The notes under the pieces are model-generated. The model made no database searches, was not told the DNA's origin, and saw only the letters and a program-made list of their open reading frames with translations. Shown piece by piece: positions 15,404 to 23,196 of a stretch of DNA of 35,266 bases (positions within the stretch are counted from its first letter, which is position 1; the number at the start of each line of letters is the position of its first letter). The position numbers and the translations under genes are program-made. Origin of the DNA: UBA1402 sp964575345 (GTDB lineage Bacteria; Bacteroidota; Bacteroidia; Bacteroidales; UBA1402); assembly GCA_964575345.1 (NCBI GenBank), contig CAZNQD010000017.1:1-35266 (forward strand). Direction: 5' to 3'.

Positions 15404-16629
15404 ACCACGACATCTATACCCTGCCCAACCAGATACGTGTAATTCGCAAAAATTGCGAAGCCGATGTCTCTTGTTGCGGATTTACCATTGCTGCAGGTTC
15501 CCGCGACGAAGAAGATAAAGAACAGGGGTTGGCACATTTTACGGAGCATTTATTATTCAAAGGCACACAAAAACGCAAAGCCTTTCATGTACTCAACCGC
15601 CTGAATGCCGTGGGCGGAGAGTTGAATGCCAGCACCGGTAAGGAAGATACTTTTGTTTACGGCCTTTTTCTCAAAAACGACTATGAAAGGGCACTGGAGC
15701 TTTTGTGCGACATGCTTTTTAACTCCACTTTCCCTCAAAGAGAAGTGGAAAAGGAAAGAGAAGTAGTGCTTGACGAAATCAACAGCTACGAAGATTCACC
15801 CTCGGAGCTCATTTTCGATGATTTTGAGCGTTGCCTGTTTGAACATCACCCTTTTGGCCGGAATATCCTGGGTATACCGGAATGCCTGCAGTCATTCGGA
15901 TCTTCCGATTTCAGGGCTTTTACCCGGCGCTGTTATACCACCGACCGCCTGGTCTTTTTTTCACTGTCTTCGCTGGAAAATAAAAAAACAGATGCTCTGG
16001 TACAAAAGTACCTGGGCCAAATTCCCGACAATTCTGCCGATTCGGTTCTTAATCTTCGCAGCAGCCCTATAAGGGTGAAGTCTTTCAAAAAGCATTTCCC
16101 CAGGAACACCCATCAGACTCATGTTTTATACGGTAATACAGCCTATTCCATGTTCGACGAAAAACGTTATGCTTTGTTTTTGCTGAACAACCTGCTGGGC
16201 GGCCCGGGCATGAACAGCCGGCTGAACACTCTGCTTAGGGAGCATGGCGGCCTGGTGTATACCGTCGAATCGGGGCTCAGTTTTTATACCGATACCGGCT
16301 TGTGTTCCATCTATTTTGGCAGTGACCCCAAAAACACAGATCGTTGTATCTCGCTCATTGATAAAGAATTGAAGAATCTGCGTGAGCAACCTCTGAGTTC
16401 GTCCAAATTGCATTACGCCAAAAAACAGCTTTTGGGCCAGCTGAGCATAGCCTCCGAAAACAAGGAAAGCAGGGCTTTGAATATGGCGAAAAGCCTGCTT
16501 TATTACAACAAATACCAGCCGCTGGGCGATTTTATGGCCAACATTGAGGCCGTCGATGCCATGCAACTTTGTGAAGTGGCATCCGAAGTTTTTAATCCAT
16601 CTGAACTGTCTTTGCTGATTTACTCCTGA
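15400..16629 (+). CDS. M16-family zinc metallopeptidase
   Basis: 409-residue pitrilysin/mitochondrial-processing-peptidase type protease. The inverted zinc motif HFTEH (46-50) is intact, with the distal Glu in REVVLDEINSYEDSP (near residue 126). The second half (GGPGMNSRLNTLLREHGGLVYTV near 265-290) is the non-catalytic repeat domain that helps clamp substrate. No signal peptide is visible, so it is probably cytoplasmic. It is last in the dapB-lepB-wbqC-like run and faces the PfkB kinase gene, with only 5 bases between their stop codons and no terminator visible. Confidence 0.94.
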   Translation: MNHDIYTLPNQIRVIRKNCEADVSCCGFTIAAGSRDEEDKEQGLAHFTEHLLFKGTQKRKAFHVLNRLNAVGGELNASTGKEDTFVYGLFLKNDYERALELLCDMLFNSTFPQREVEKEREVVLDEINSYEDSPSELIFDDFERCLFEHHPFGRNILGIPECLQSFGSSDFRAFTRRCYTTDRLVFFSLSSLENKKTDALVQKYLGQIPDNSADSVLNLRSSPIRVKSFKKHFPRNTHQTHVLYGNTAYSMFDEKRYALFLLNNLLGGPGMNSRLNTLLREHGGLVYTVESGLSFYTDTGLCSIYFGSDPKNTDRCISLIDKELKNLREQPLSSSKLHYAKKQLLGQLSIASENKESRALNMAKSLLYYNKYQPLGDFMANIEAVDAMQLCEVASEVFNPSELSLLIYS

Positions 16630-16634
16630 ACTGC

Positions 16635-17561
16635 TTAATTTATTCCTGAATTTGAACTTCCCGGCCGGGGAATGTAGTTTTCGTACGATTGGCAGACCTT
16701 TGCCGAGAAATCTATGCCCAGAGCAATAATCTTTTCCCAGTCGCGTTGATTGAGCAAGGCTAAGTCTTTACGGCGAATATCGGACTGCATAAGTCCGAAA
16801 AGTATACCTGCATTGAATGAGTCGCCGGCGCCCACCGTGCTGAGGGTTGGAATCTTTTTGACAGGGAGGTTTGCCGTAAATCGCGGACAATGAAATTCCA
16901 CATTTTTGTCGGCTGCCGTAAAAATAAAGTTGTCGCAATATGGAGCAATTTTTTCGCGATAGATATCGCCGGCGTGCTGTTTCTGATACAAAGCTCTGAA
17001 GTCGTCTTCCGATCCCCTGATGATGTCGGCGTAGCGGAAATTTTCCATCAATACGGGATTCAAGGCTTTGGCCTGATAGCTGTGTGATTTTCTGAAATTG
17101 ATGTCGTAATAGATCAAGGCCGATTTTTGCACCGCTTTTTCCAAAAAAGTTTTCACCCGTTTGCGCAGCAGAGGATTCAAGGCATAATAAGAACCAAAAA
17201 CAACTATATCGTCGGGATTGATGGGAGGAAAATTTCCCTGTAGGCCCTTAACTGTATAATCTTTGTAAAAAGTATAATTAGCGTCGTTGTTTTCGTTCAG
17301 AAAAGCCAGGGCAACTGCGGTATTGGTGTCGGGATGCAGATTCATAAATTTTGAAGACAAGCCGTTGTTTTCCATGAAATCGGTGATAAACTTTCCTACC
17401 TGGTCCTGGCCTATATCGCTGATAAAATACACCGGAAGGCCCAGCCTTCCGAGCGAAATCAGCCCGTTGAATACAGAGCCGCCGGGAGTGGCCGACACAG
17501 GTTGCCTGTTTTTGAATACAATATCAAGGATGCTTTCTCCTATGCCAATTATTTTACGCAT
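16635..17561 (-). CDS. PfkB-family carbohydrate kinase
   Basis: 308 residues from ATG 17561. Ribokinase-fold sugar or nucleoside kinase: the N-terminal motif includes GESILDIVF and PGGSVFNGLISLGRLG, and the C-terminal signature VGAGDSFNAGILFG holds the catalytic base Asp247. The substrate cannot be told from motifs; fructose or adenosine-like kinases are possible. A TTG start at 17580-17582 would add seven residues but lies essentially on the predicted transcript start, so the ATG is preferred. It stands alone on the minus strand. Confidence 0.92.
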   Translation of the reverse strand: MRKIIGIGESILDIVFKNRQPVSATPGGSVFNGLISLGRLGLPVYFISDIGQDQVGKFITDFMENNGLSSKFMNLHPDTNTAVALAFLNENNDANYTFYKDYTVKGLQGNFPPINPDDIVVFGSYYALNPLLRKRVKTFLEKAVQKSALIYYDINFRKSHSYQAKALNPVLMENFRYADIIRGSEDDFRALYQKQHAGDIYREKIAPYCDNFIFTAADKNVEFHCPRFTANLPVKKIPTLSTVGAGDSFNAGILFGLMQSDIRRKDLALLNQRDWEKIIALGIDFSAKVCQSYENYIPRPGSSNSGIN

Positions 17562-17583
17562 AATTTTTGACTGAATGAACAAA

Positions 17584-17591
17584 CAAAGATA
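17584..17591 (-). promoter_or_regulatory. -7 element for the PfkB kinase
   Basis: On the minus strand it reads TATCTTTG, matching TAnnTTTG, 22 bases before the ATG at 17561. No clear -33 TTG is visible. Confidence 0.55.
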
Positions 17592-17672
17592 CCAAAGTTC
17601 TTCGATAGAAAAATATTAGTCGGAGTTAAGGATTAATACTTTTATTTTGCCTTAAAATTCAATTATTTATAC

Positions 17673-17680
17673 TACCTTTG
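17673..17680 (+). promoter_or_regulatory. -7 element for the DEAD-box helicase
   Basis: TACCTTTG matches TAnnTTTG. A TTTG at 17646-17649 lies 23 bases upstream and may be the -33 element. The leader hairpin at 17686 starts at the predicted +1. Confidence 0.65.
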
Positions 17681-17685
17681 CGCCC

Positions 17686-17703
17686 GCTTCTGACGATAGA
17701 AGC
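17686..17703 (+). promoter_or_regulatory. 5'-leader hairpin of the helicase mRNA
   Basis: GCTTCT (17686-17691) pairs perfectly with AGAAGC (17698-17703) around the loop GACGAT. The stem starts within about six bases of the -7 element's end, at the very 5' end of the mRNA. It shares TTCTGACG[A/T]TAGAA with the PspC operon leader at 1322-1335. Confidence 0.55.
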
Positions 17704-17736
17704 CTGGAGGAGTTCCTCTTGTATAAAACACAGTTA

Positions 17737-19560
17737 ATGAAGACATTCGAACAATTGGGCCTGATCCGCGAATTATTGCAGGCCATCACGGAGTTGGGTT
17801 TTGAGCACCCGATGCCCGTTCAGGAAGAGGTAATCCCTTATTTACTTGGAGAAGAAAACGATATCATAGCCCTGGCTCAGACGGGCACAGGCAAAACAGC
17901 CGCATTCGGACTGCCGGTGCTGCAAAAAATCAATCTGGAACTCAGACAGCCTCAGGCTCTGGTGCTTTGCCCCACCAGAGAACTTTGTCTGCAGATAGCT
18001 GACGATCTGAATGATTATTCGAAATACCTCAGCAGCTTAAAAGTGTTGCCCGTGTATGGCGGATCCAGTATAGACAGCCAGATCAAGACTTTAAAAAAAG
18101 GCGTTCATGTGGTCGTAGCCACTCCCGGCCGTTTGCTTGACCTTATGAACAGACGTTGTGTAAATCTTTCTGCCATCGTGAATGTGATACTGGACGAAGC
18201 TGACGAGATGTTGAATATGGGATTTTCCGAAAGCATAGACGCCATTTTGGCCGAAGTGCCCGAAAACCGAAACACCTTGTTGTTTTCGGCTACCATGCCC
18301 GACGAAATTGCCCGTATCTCCAAAAAATACATGTCACAGCCCCACGAAATTGTAATTGGCAACCGAAACGAGAGCACGGCCAATGTTAAGCATCTGTATT
18401 ATATGGTGCAGGCCAAGGATAAGTATTTAACCCTTAAGCGTATAGCCGATTTTTACCCCAATATTTACGGAATCGTTTTTTGCCGTACCCGCAAAGATAC
18501 CCAGGAAATTGCCGACAAACTGATACAGGACGGCTACAATGCCGATGCCTTGCATGGAGATCTTTCTCAGGCCCAGCGCGATTATGTGATGCAAAAGTTT
18601 CGTGTGCGCAACATACAATTACTGGTGGCTACCGATGTGGCAGCCAGAGGCCTGGATGTAAACGACCTGAGCCATATTATCAATTACAGCCTGCCCGACG
18701 AAAGCGAAGCATATACCCATCGCAGCGGCAGGACCGGCAGGGCCGGTAAAACAGGCATATCCATCTCTATTATCAACCTCAAGGAAAAGCACAAAATAAG
18801 GGAGATTGAGAAAAAAATAAACAAGACCTTCACGGCGGCTGCCATGCCCAGTGGAAAGGACATTTGTGCCAAGCAGGTGTTCAACCTGATGGACCGCATC
18901 GAAAAAGTGAAGGTAAGCGAAAAAGAAATTGGCGACTTGTTGCCTCAGGTTTACCGTAAATTGGAATGGCTCGAAAAAGAAGACCTGATTAAACGCATTG
19001 TTTCGCTCGAATTCAACCGACTAATCGATTATTATCAGGATGCAGAAGACATTCAGACCATAGATGAAACGGCTGCCGGCAAGCGGGAGCGTGCAAAAAA
19101 TCCTCAGGCTTCGCGTGATATCAGCGGTGCCGAACCAGGTTTTACCAAAATCTTTATCGGTTTGGGCCGGATGGACGGCATCAATCCTAAAAACATCCTG
19201 GGTTTGGTGAATGATCATGTAGACAGAAAAATTCAGGTAGGGAGGATCGATTTTTTCACGCGCTACTCCTTATTTGACGTGGAAGAAAAATCGGCCAGAG
19301 AAGTAGTTCATGCCCTCAGGGATCTTGATTTTCTGGGCCGCAACGTAAGGGTCGACCTGGCCACTCCCGAGCAGATGAGCCGCGCTTCGAAAGAACGAAA
19401 AGCGTACGCACCCGAAAACAAATTTGCCCGTAACAGAAAGCCTTCGTACAAAAGAGCCGGCGAAGAAAGAGATTTCCCCGGAGGCTATTATCGTGAATCC
19501 AATGCCGGCCAGGGACGCAAAGCGTTTAAAAGCAGAAATGTGGGTTCGCGCAAGAAATGA
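17737..19560 (+). CDS. DEAD-box RNA helicase with DbpA-type RNA-binding domain
   Basis: 607 residues from ATG 17737; a TTG at 17719 gives six extra residues that do not belong to the family. All helicase motifs are present: Q motif around FEHPMPVQ (22-29), Walker A AQTGTGKT (47-54), PTREL (79-83), DEAD (153-156), SAT (184-186), and HRSGRTGR (328-335). Residues about 470-541 resemble the DbpA RNA-binding domain (TKIFIGLGRMDGINPKNILG), and 545-607 is a basic Gly/Arg/Lys-rich tail. The architecture fits the CsdA/DeaD and DbpA groups, which act in ribosome assembly, mRNA decay and growth in the cold. rpsO follows on the same strand with its own promoter. Exact subfamily is open. Confidence 0.93.
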   Translation: MKTFEQLGLIRELLQAITELGFEHPMPVQEEVIPYLLGEENDIIALAQTGTGKTAAFGLPVLQKINLELRQPQALVLCPTRELCLQIADDLNDYSKYLSSLKVLPVYGGSSIDSQIKTLKKGVHVVVATPGRLLDLMNRRCVNLSAIVNVILDEADEMLNMGFSESIDAILAEVPENRNTLLFSATMPDEIARISKKYMSQPHEIVIGNRNESTANVKHLYYMVQAKDKYLTLKRIADFYPNIYGIVFCRTRKDTQEIADKLIQDGYNADALHGDLSQAQRDYVMQKFRVRNIQLLVATDVAARGLDVNDLSHIINYSLPDESEAYTHRSGRTGRAGKTGISISIINLKEKHKIREIEKKINKTFTAAAMPSGKDICAKQVFNLMDRIEKVKVSEKEIGDLLPQVYRKLEWLEKEDLIKRIVSLEFNRLIDYYQDAEDIQTIDETAAGKRERAKNPQASRDISGAEPGFTKIFIGLGRMDGINPKNILGLVNDHVDRKIQVGRIDFFTRYSLFDVEEKSAREVVHALRDLDFLGRNVRVDLATPEQMSRASKERKAYAPENKFARNRKPSYKRAGEERDFPGGYYRESNAGQGRKAFKSRNVGSRKK

Positions 19561-19604
19561 TATTTTTTTGTAGAGCGGATGCTCAGAAATAGAAATAATT
19601 GTGT

Positions 19605-19612
19605 TACCTTTG
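19605..19612 (+). promoter_or_regulatory. -7 element for rpsO
   Basis: TACCTTTG matches TAnnTTTG and lies 35 bases before the rpsO ATG at 19648. This argues that the in-frame ATG at 19579, upstream of the promoter, is not used. Confidence 0.6.
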
Positions 19613-19647
19613 CGGCCACATTTTCTAATTACTTAAATTACAACAGA

Positions 19648-19917
19648 ATGTATTTGACGAAAGAAAAAAAGCAAGAAATCTTCGAAAAATACGGGACGTC
19701 CAACACGGATACTGGCTCCACCGAGTCCCAGATCGCCTTGTTTTCATACCGTATTTCTCATTTGACTGAACATTTAAAGTCAAATCGTAAAGATTATAGC
19801 ACCGAACGCTCCCTTAAGATGTTGGTAGGCAAACGTCGCCGTTTGCTCGATTACCTCAAGGAAAAAGATATTGAAAAATATCGTGCGTTGATCAAAGATC
19901 TGGGTATCAGACGTTAA
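19648..19917 (+). CDS. rpsO: 30S ribosomal protein S15
   Basis: 89 residues, exactly the family length, from ATG 19648 (MYLTKEKKQEIFEKYG). It binds 16S rRNA in the platform of the small subunit. Conserved segments are DTGSTESQIALFSYRI, HLTEHLKSNRKDYSTERSL, and GKRRRLLDYLKEKD near the C-terminus. In other bacteria S15 represses its own translation through its leader; the 35-base leader here is short and I see no clear pseudoknot. Confidence 0.97.
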   Translation: MYLTKEKKQEIFEKYGTSNTDTGSTESQIALFSYRISHLTEHLKSNRKDYSTERSLKMLVGKRRRLLDYLKEKDIEKYRALIKDLGIRR

Positions 19918-19933
19918 AAACCTGATCCACACC

Positions 19934-19988
19934 AAAGACCGGTCTTGAAAGTTTTGGAATATCCCTGGCTTTTGAGACCGGTCTTTTT
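19934..19988 (+). terminator. Rho-independent terminator after rpsO
   Basis: AAAGACCGGTCT (19934-19945) and AGACCGGTCTTT (19975-19986) are perfect complements, and a T run ends at 19988. The loop is long (29 bases). Each arm contains the self-complementary core AGACCGGTCT, so two small hairpins could form instead of one long stem. Confidence 0.8.
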
Positions 19989-20045
19989 AGTACCATTGCA
20001 TTAAGTTCGTTCCTGCACGACTGAGCAGTTTTTATCCATTCGGCC

Positions 20046-22304
20046 ATGAATATCCGTTTTAGTATCCATTACCAAACCTATCCGGGGCAAGAGCTGCTTT
20101 TTTGCGGGTCTCAGGAAACAACAGCCTGGTTGCGTGACGAACAGGCAAGGCTGATGACTTATCAGCCCGGAGGATATTGGTCGCTGGATTTACCCGTGCG
20201 GCAGGAATCTTTGTTTGTGTACCGCTACCTTGTCAGAGAAAATGGGCACATCACTCGCCGGGAATGGGGGTGTCACCAATTGGCTGTCAGTCACCTTACC
20301 GAACAGTGTGTTGAAATCCGGGATGCCTGGCAGACCGAGCCGGCTAAAATCGCCGGAACCGCGATTCCTGTTTTTTCGCTCCGTAGCGAAAAAGACTGGG
20401 GTATAGGTGATTTTGGCGATCTGTTCCCGATGGTCGACTGGCTGGAACAAAGCGGACAAAAAATTCTGCAGCTTTTGCCTGTCCACGATACGACCAACAG
20501 TTTTTCCTGGTATGATTCATATCCTTACAGCGTTATTTCGGTCTTTGCCCTGCATCCCGTTTATGCAGCCCCTTCTTTGTTGCCGGCACTTGAGGATAGA
20601 AACAGCTTCGAAGTCTTCGAAAAGCGGGGCAGGTTATTGAACCTGAACGAGAATTTGCAATACGAAGAGGTGTTGTCGCTCAAATGGGATTATTTTCGCC
20701 TGCTTTTTGATCAGGAGCAGGAGCGAATAAACCAATCGGCCGGATATAAGTATTTTGTAAAAGAAAACAGCTACTGGCTGCAGCCCTATGCCGCCTACTG
20801 TTATTTATTGCGTAAGCTGAATAATCCCAATCCCGGGGCCTGGGGAGAATATTCCAATTACGACAGCGATAGCATTTCTAAGCTTTGTGATCCCAAACAA
20901 GCCTGGCATAAAGACATTGCTATTCATTATTATGTTCAGTTTCATCTCCATCGGCAACTGAAACAGGTGCATGACTATGCCGCACAAAAAGGCATATTGC
21001 TCAAGGGTGATATTCCAATAGGAGTCAATCGCTTTAGCGTGGAGACCTGGCAACACAAGAGCTTGTTTCGAAGGGATTTGCAAACAGGCGCTCCACCTGA
21101 CGAGTTCTCCGATCAGGGCCAGAATTGGGGTTTTCCGGTCTGCGACTGGGAAGAAATGCAGCGTCAGCAATACGACTGGTGGCGTAAGCGTATGCAACAT
21201 ATGGCTAAGTATTTCGATGCTTATCGTATAGATCATATTCTGGGCTTTTTTCGCATCTGGAGTATTCCAGCCGGCTCGGTGTCGGGTTTATTGGGTTATT
21301 TCAGGCCTGCTTTGCCCTACACTCAGGAAGAAATCAGGGCTTTTGGCCTGGATTTTGACCCGCAAACAATGAGCAGGCCCTTAGTTGACGAAGTCCTGCT
21401 CGGAGAATATCCCGGTCGGGAGATTTTCTCCTATTTGAGATCGACGGGTAATCAAAAGTATTCGTTGAAAGAAGAATTGGATACTCAGTCAAAAGTCAGG
21501 GCTTATTTCGGTGATTCTGCTCAAAAAGAAGTCATCCGGCTGCGGGAGGCCTTATGCCGTATGTGTACCGAAGTCCTTTTTGTCGAAGACAGAGACAAAG
21601 CAGGTTGTTACCACCCCAGGATTCTCGGGAATCAGACAGCTGCCTATCGTTGCCTTAGTGCAAAACAACAAAATGCCTTCGACCGTCTTTATGAACATTT
21701 TTATTTCGAAAGACACAACGCATTCTGGAAAGAGCAGGCCATGAAAAGTTTGCCCGAATTGCTTTCGTCAAGCAGCATGATCGCCTGTGGCGAAGATTTG
21801 GGCATGATACCGGCCTGTGTGCCCGAAGTTATGGAGCAACTCTGTATGCTGAGCCTCGAGCTGGAACGTATGCCCAAAAGTTTTGGTGTTGAATTTGAAG
21901 CGCTGGATCGTATTCCTTATTTATCGGTATGTACAAGTTCCACGCACGATATGTCGCCTTTGAGGGCCTGGTGGGAAGAAAATCCTCTACAGGCCGGACG
22001 TTACTGGCAACAGGTTTTGCATGAACAACGTGATGCGCCTCCCGAATGCAGTGCCGATCTGGCTTACAGAATACTGAAACATCAGCTTGCTTCTTCTGCC
22101 ATGTGGGTTATACTTCCCTGGCAGGATTGGTTGGCGCTGCATGCCGATTTGAGAAAAACCCAGGCCGGAACGGAGCGTATCAATGTCCCGGAAAACTCAA
22201 AACATTGTTGGAATTACAGAATACATCTTACTATTGACGAGTTCCTGAATTCTGCCACGCTAAATAACACTATTCGTCAAATGATTGCCGATTCCGGCCG
22301 TTAA
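20046..22304 (+). CDS. malQ: 4-alpha-glucanotransferase (GH77, amylomaltase)
   Basis: 752 residues. It transfers alpha-1,4-glucan segments during maltodextrin or glycogen metabolism. Residues about 1-95 resemble a single CBM20-like starch-binding domain (ITRREW and VSHLTEQCVEIRDAW at its end). The GH77 catalytic domain follows. Nucleophile Asp396 lies in AYRIDHILGFFRIW, acid/base Glu583 in ACGEDLGMIP, and the third carboxylate Asp635 in SSTHDMSPLRAWW. As I recall, Bacteroides homologues are near 890 residues with two CBM20-like units, so this is a shorter version. No signal peptide, so cytoplasmic. It stands alone, facing the DUF4251 gene; no promoter was recognised. Confidence 0.94.
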   Translation: MNIRFSIHYQTYPGQELLFCGSQETTAWLRDEQARLMTYQPGGYWSLDLPVRQESLFVYRYLVRENGHITRREWGCHQLAVSHLTEQCVEIRDAWQTEPAKIAGTAIPVFSLRSEKDWGIGDFGDLFPMVDWLEQSGQKILQLLPVHDTTNSFSWYDSYPYSVISVFALHPVYAAPSLLPALEDRNSFEVFEKRGRLLNLNENLQYEEVLSLKWDYFRLLFDQEQERINQSAGYKYFVKENSYWLQPYAAYCYLLRKLNNPNPGAWGEYSNYDSDSISKLCDPKQAWHKDIAIHYYVQFHLHRQLKQVHDYAAQKGILLKGDIPIGVNRFSVETWQHKSLFRRDLQTGAPPDEFSDQGQNWGFPVCDWEEMQRQQYDWWRKRMQHMAKYFDAYRIDHILGFFRIWSIPAGSVSGLLGYFRPALPYTQEEIRAFGLDFDPQTMSRPLVDEVLLGEYPGREIFSYLRSTGNQKYSLKEELDTQSKVRAYFGDSAQKEVIRLREALCRMCTEVLFVEDRDKAGCYHPRILGNQTAAYRCLSAKQQNAFDRLYEHFYFERHNAFWKEQAMKSLPELLSSSSMIACGEDLGMIPACVPEVMEQLCMLSLELERMPKSFGVEFEALDRIPYLSVCTSSTHDMSPLRAWWEENPLQAGRYWQQVLHEQRDAPPECSADLAYRILKHQLASSAMWVILPWQDWLALHADLRKTQAGTERINVPENSKHCWNYRIHLTIDEFLNSATLNNTIRQMIADSGR

Positions 22305-22322
22305 TTCCTCCAGGCTTGCCAA

Positions 22323-22826
22323 TTACTCTGGCAATTCAAGGATACCGTTGAAGTGAATGTGCTGACGGTCGGGATCCTGGACTGAGAGGCTGCAGTTGCC
22401 TCCGGGAAAGGCTGAGAGATACAATACATAGCTTTTACCGGCAACATCTTTTGGCTTAATGATAATATCCAGCCTGCCGTTTCTCCCTTCTTTAATCTGA
22501 TAATCAAAGTCGAAGGAGCTGAATTTCACCCCGCTTTCATCCGGGCTGAGCGGAGCTTTGTAAGCCCTTCCGTAATAGGGAAGGTAAGCCTTGATATTTT
22601 CCGGACTTACTGTAAGGTGGAATCCGTAATCCAGATTTACGCTTTTCCAGGCCATTGGATGCGCCGTTTGTGCCCGAAAAACAAACTGCCGGCTTTCGAT
22701 GGCAGTTTTGAAAACCCGGGCTTCTTCAGAGGATGTTGTTGATTCAGATCCCTCTAAAGCGTAGGCTTGATTCAGATACAAACAGCAGAAAAGCAAAACC
22801 GGAAATAGTGATTTAAAGACTGTCAT
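22323..22826 (-). CDS. DUF4251-family exported protein
   Basis: 167 residues with a signal peptide (hydrophobic residues 5-20, cleavage probably after about AYA). The body shows the DUF4251 pattern: VFKTAIESRQFVFRAQTAHP, then LRVSP-like LTVSPENIKAYLPYYGRAY, then VKFSSFDFDYQIKEG and IIIKPKDVAG, and a final RQHIHFNGIL. The family is small, beta-rich and found in Bacteroidota, with no known function. It lies convergent to the glucanotransferase, 18 bases apart, and upstream is the AT-rich spacer before susC. Confidence 0.85.
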   Translation of the reverse strand: MTVFKSLFPVLLFCCLYLNQAYALEGSESTTSSEEARVFKTAIESRQFVFRAQTAHPMAWKSVNLDYGFHLTVSPENIKAYLPYYGRAYKAPLSPDESGVKFSSFDFDYQIKEGRNGRLDIIIKPKDVAGKSYVLYLSAFPGGNCSLSVQDPDRQHIHFNGILELPE

Positions 22827-23196
22827 GGGGAAATGATTTTGCAGGTAAAAATACAGATAAAAGGCAATATCCTCTATTTTTTGAACAGAAAAATAAACTG
22901 CGCAACGCTAAAAAACCAAAACAATAGATATAATAAGCAATAAAAAATTCCTACATAATACAAATAGTTGACTTGTAACACTTAAGGATAAAATTATATA
23001 AAATTAACTATTGTAGCTGGGTGTTAAACTATAATGTATAAAAAAATCTCTTACATTTGCATGTCTTAACCATAGAAAGCACTATATTCACAGACCTTAA
23101 GCACAATATATATGCATTTAATTTTCGTTATGGTCCTCTACTTTATTTAATCATATTTTCAATTAACCTTAATTATCAACAATCAAAACACGTATT
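22827..23196. other. AT-rich spacer before the SusC gene (370 bases)
   Basis: This is the longest gene-free stretch of the window and is visibly more AT-rich than its surroundings. I find no open reading frame with coding character, no tRNA and no strong terminator. It holds the divergent start regions of the DUF4251 gene and susC, with one good promoter element at 23052-23059 and a leader of about 130 bases before the susC ATG. Leader-borne or small-RNA control is possible, but nothing in the sequence proves it. Confidence 0.6.
23052..23059 (+). promoter_or_regulatory. -7 element for susC
   Basis: TACATTTG matches TAnnTTTG. It implies an unusually long 5' leader of about 130 bases before the ATG at 23197. 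No -33 TTG at standard spacing was found, which would fit an activator- or ECF-dependent promoter, but that is speculative. Confidence 0.5.

Noticed and set aside
19579..19647. N-terminal extension of rpsO
   Set aside because: It lies upstream of or across the TACCTTTG promoter element, and S15 is 89 residues in this position.
22316..22334. Inverted repeat TTGCCA/TGGCAA between malQ and the DUF4251 gene as a terminator
   Set aside because: Only six pairs, no T run on either strand, and it overlaps the DUF4251 coding end.
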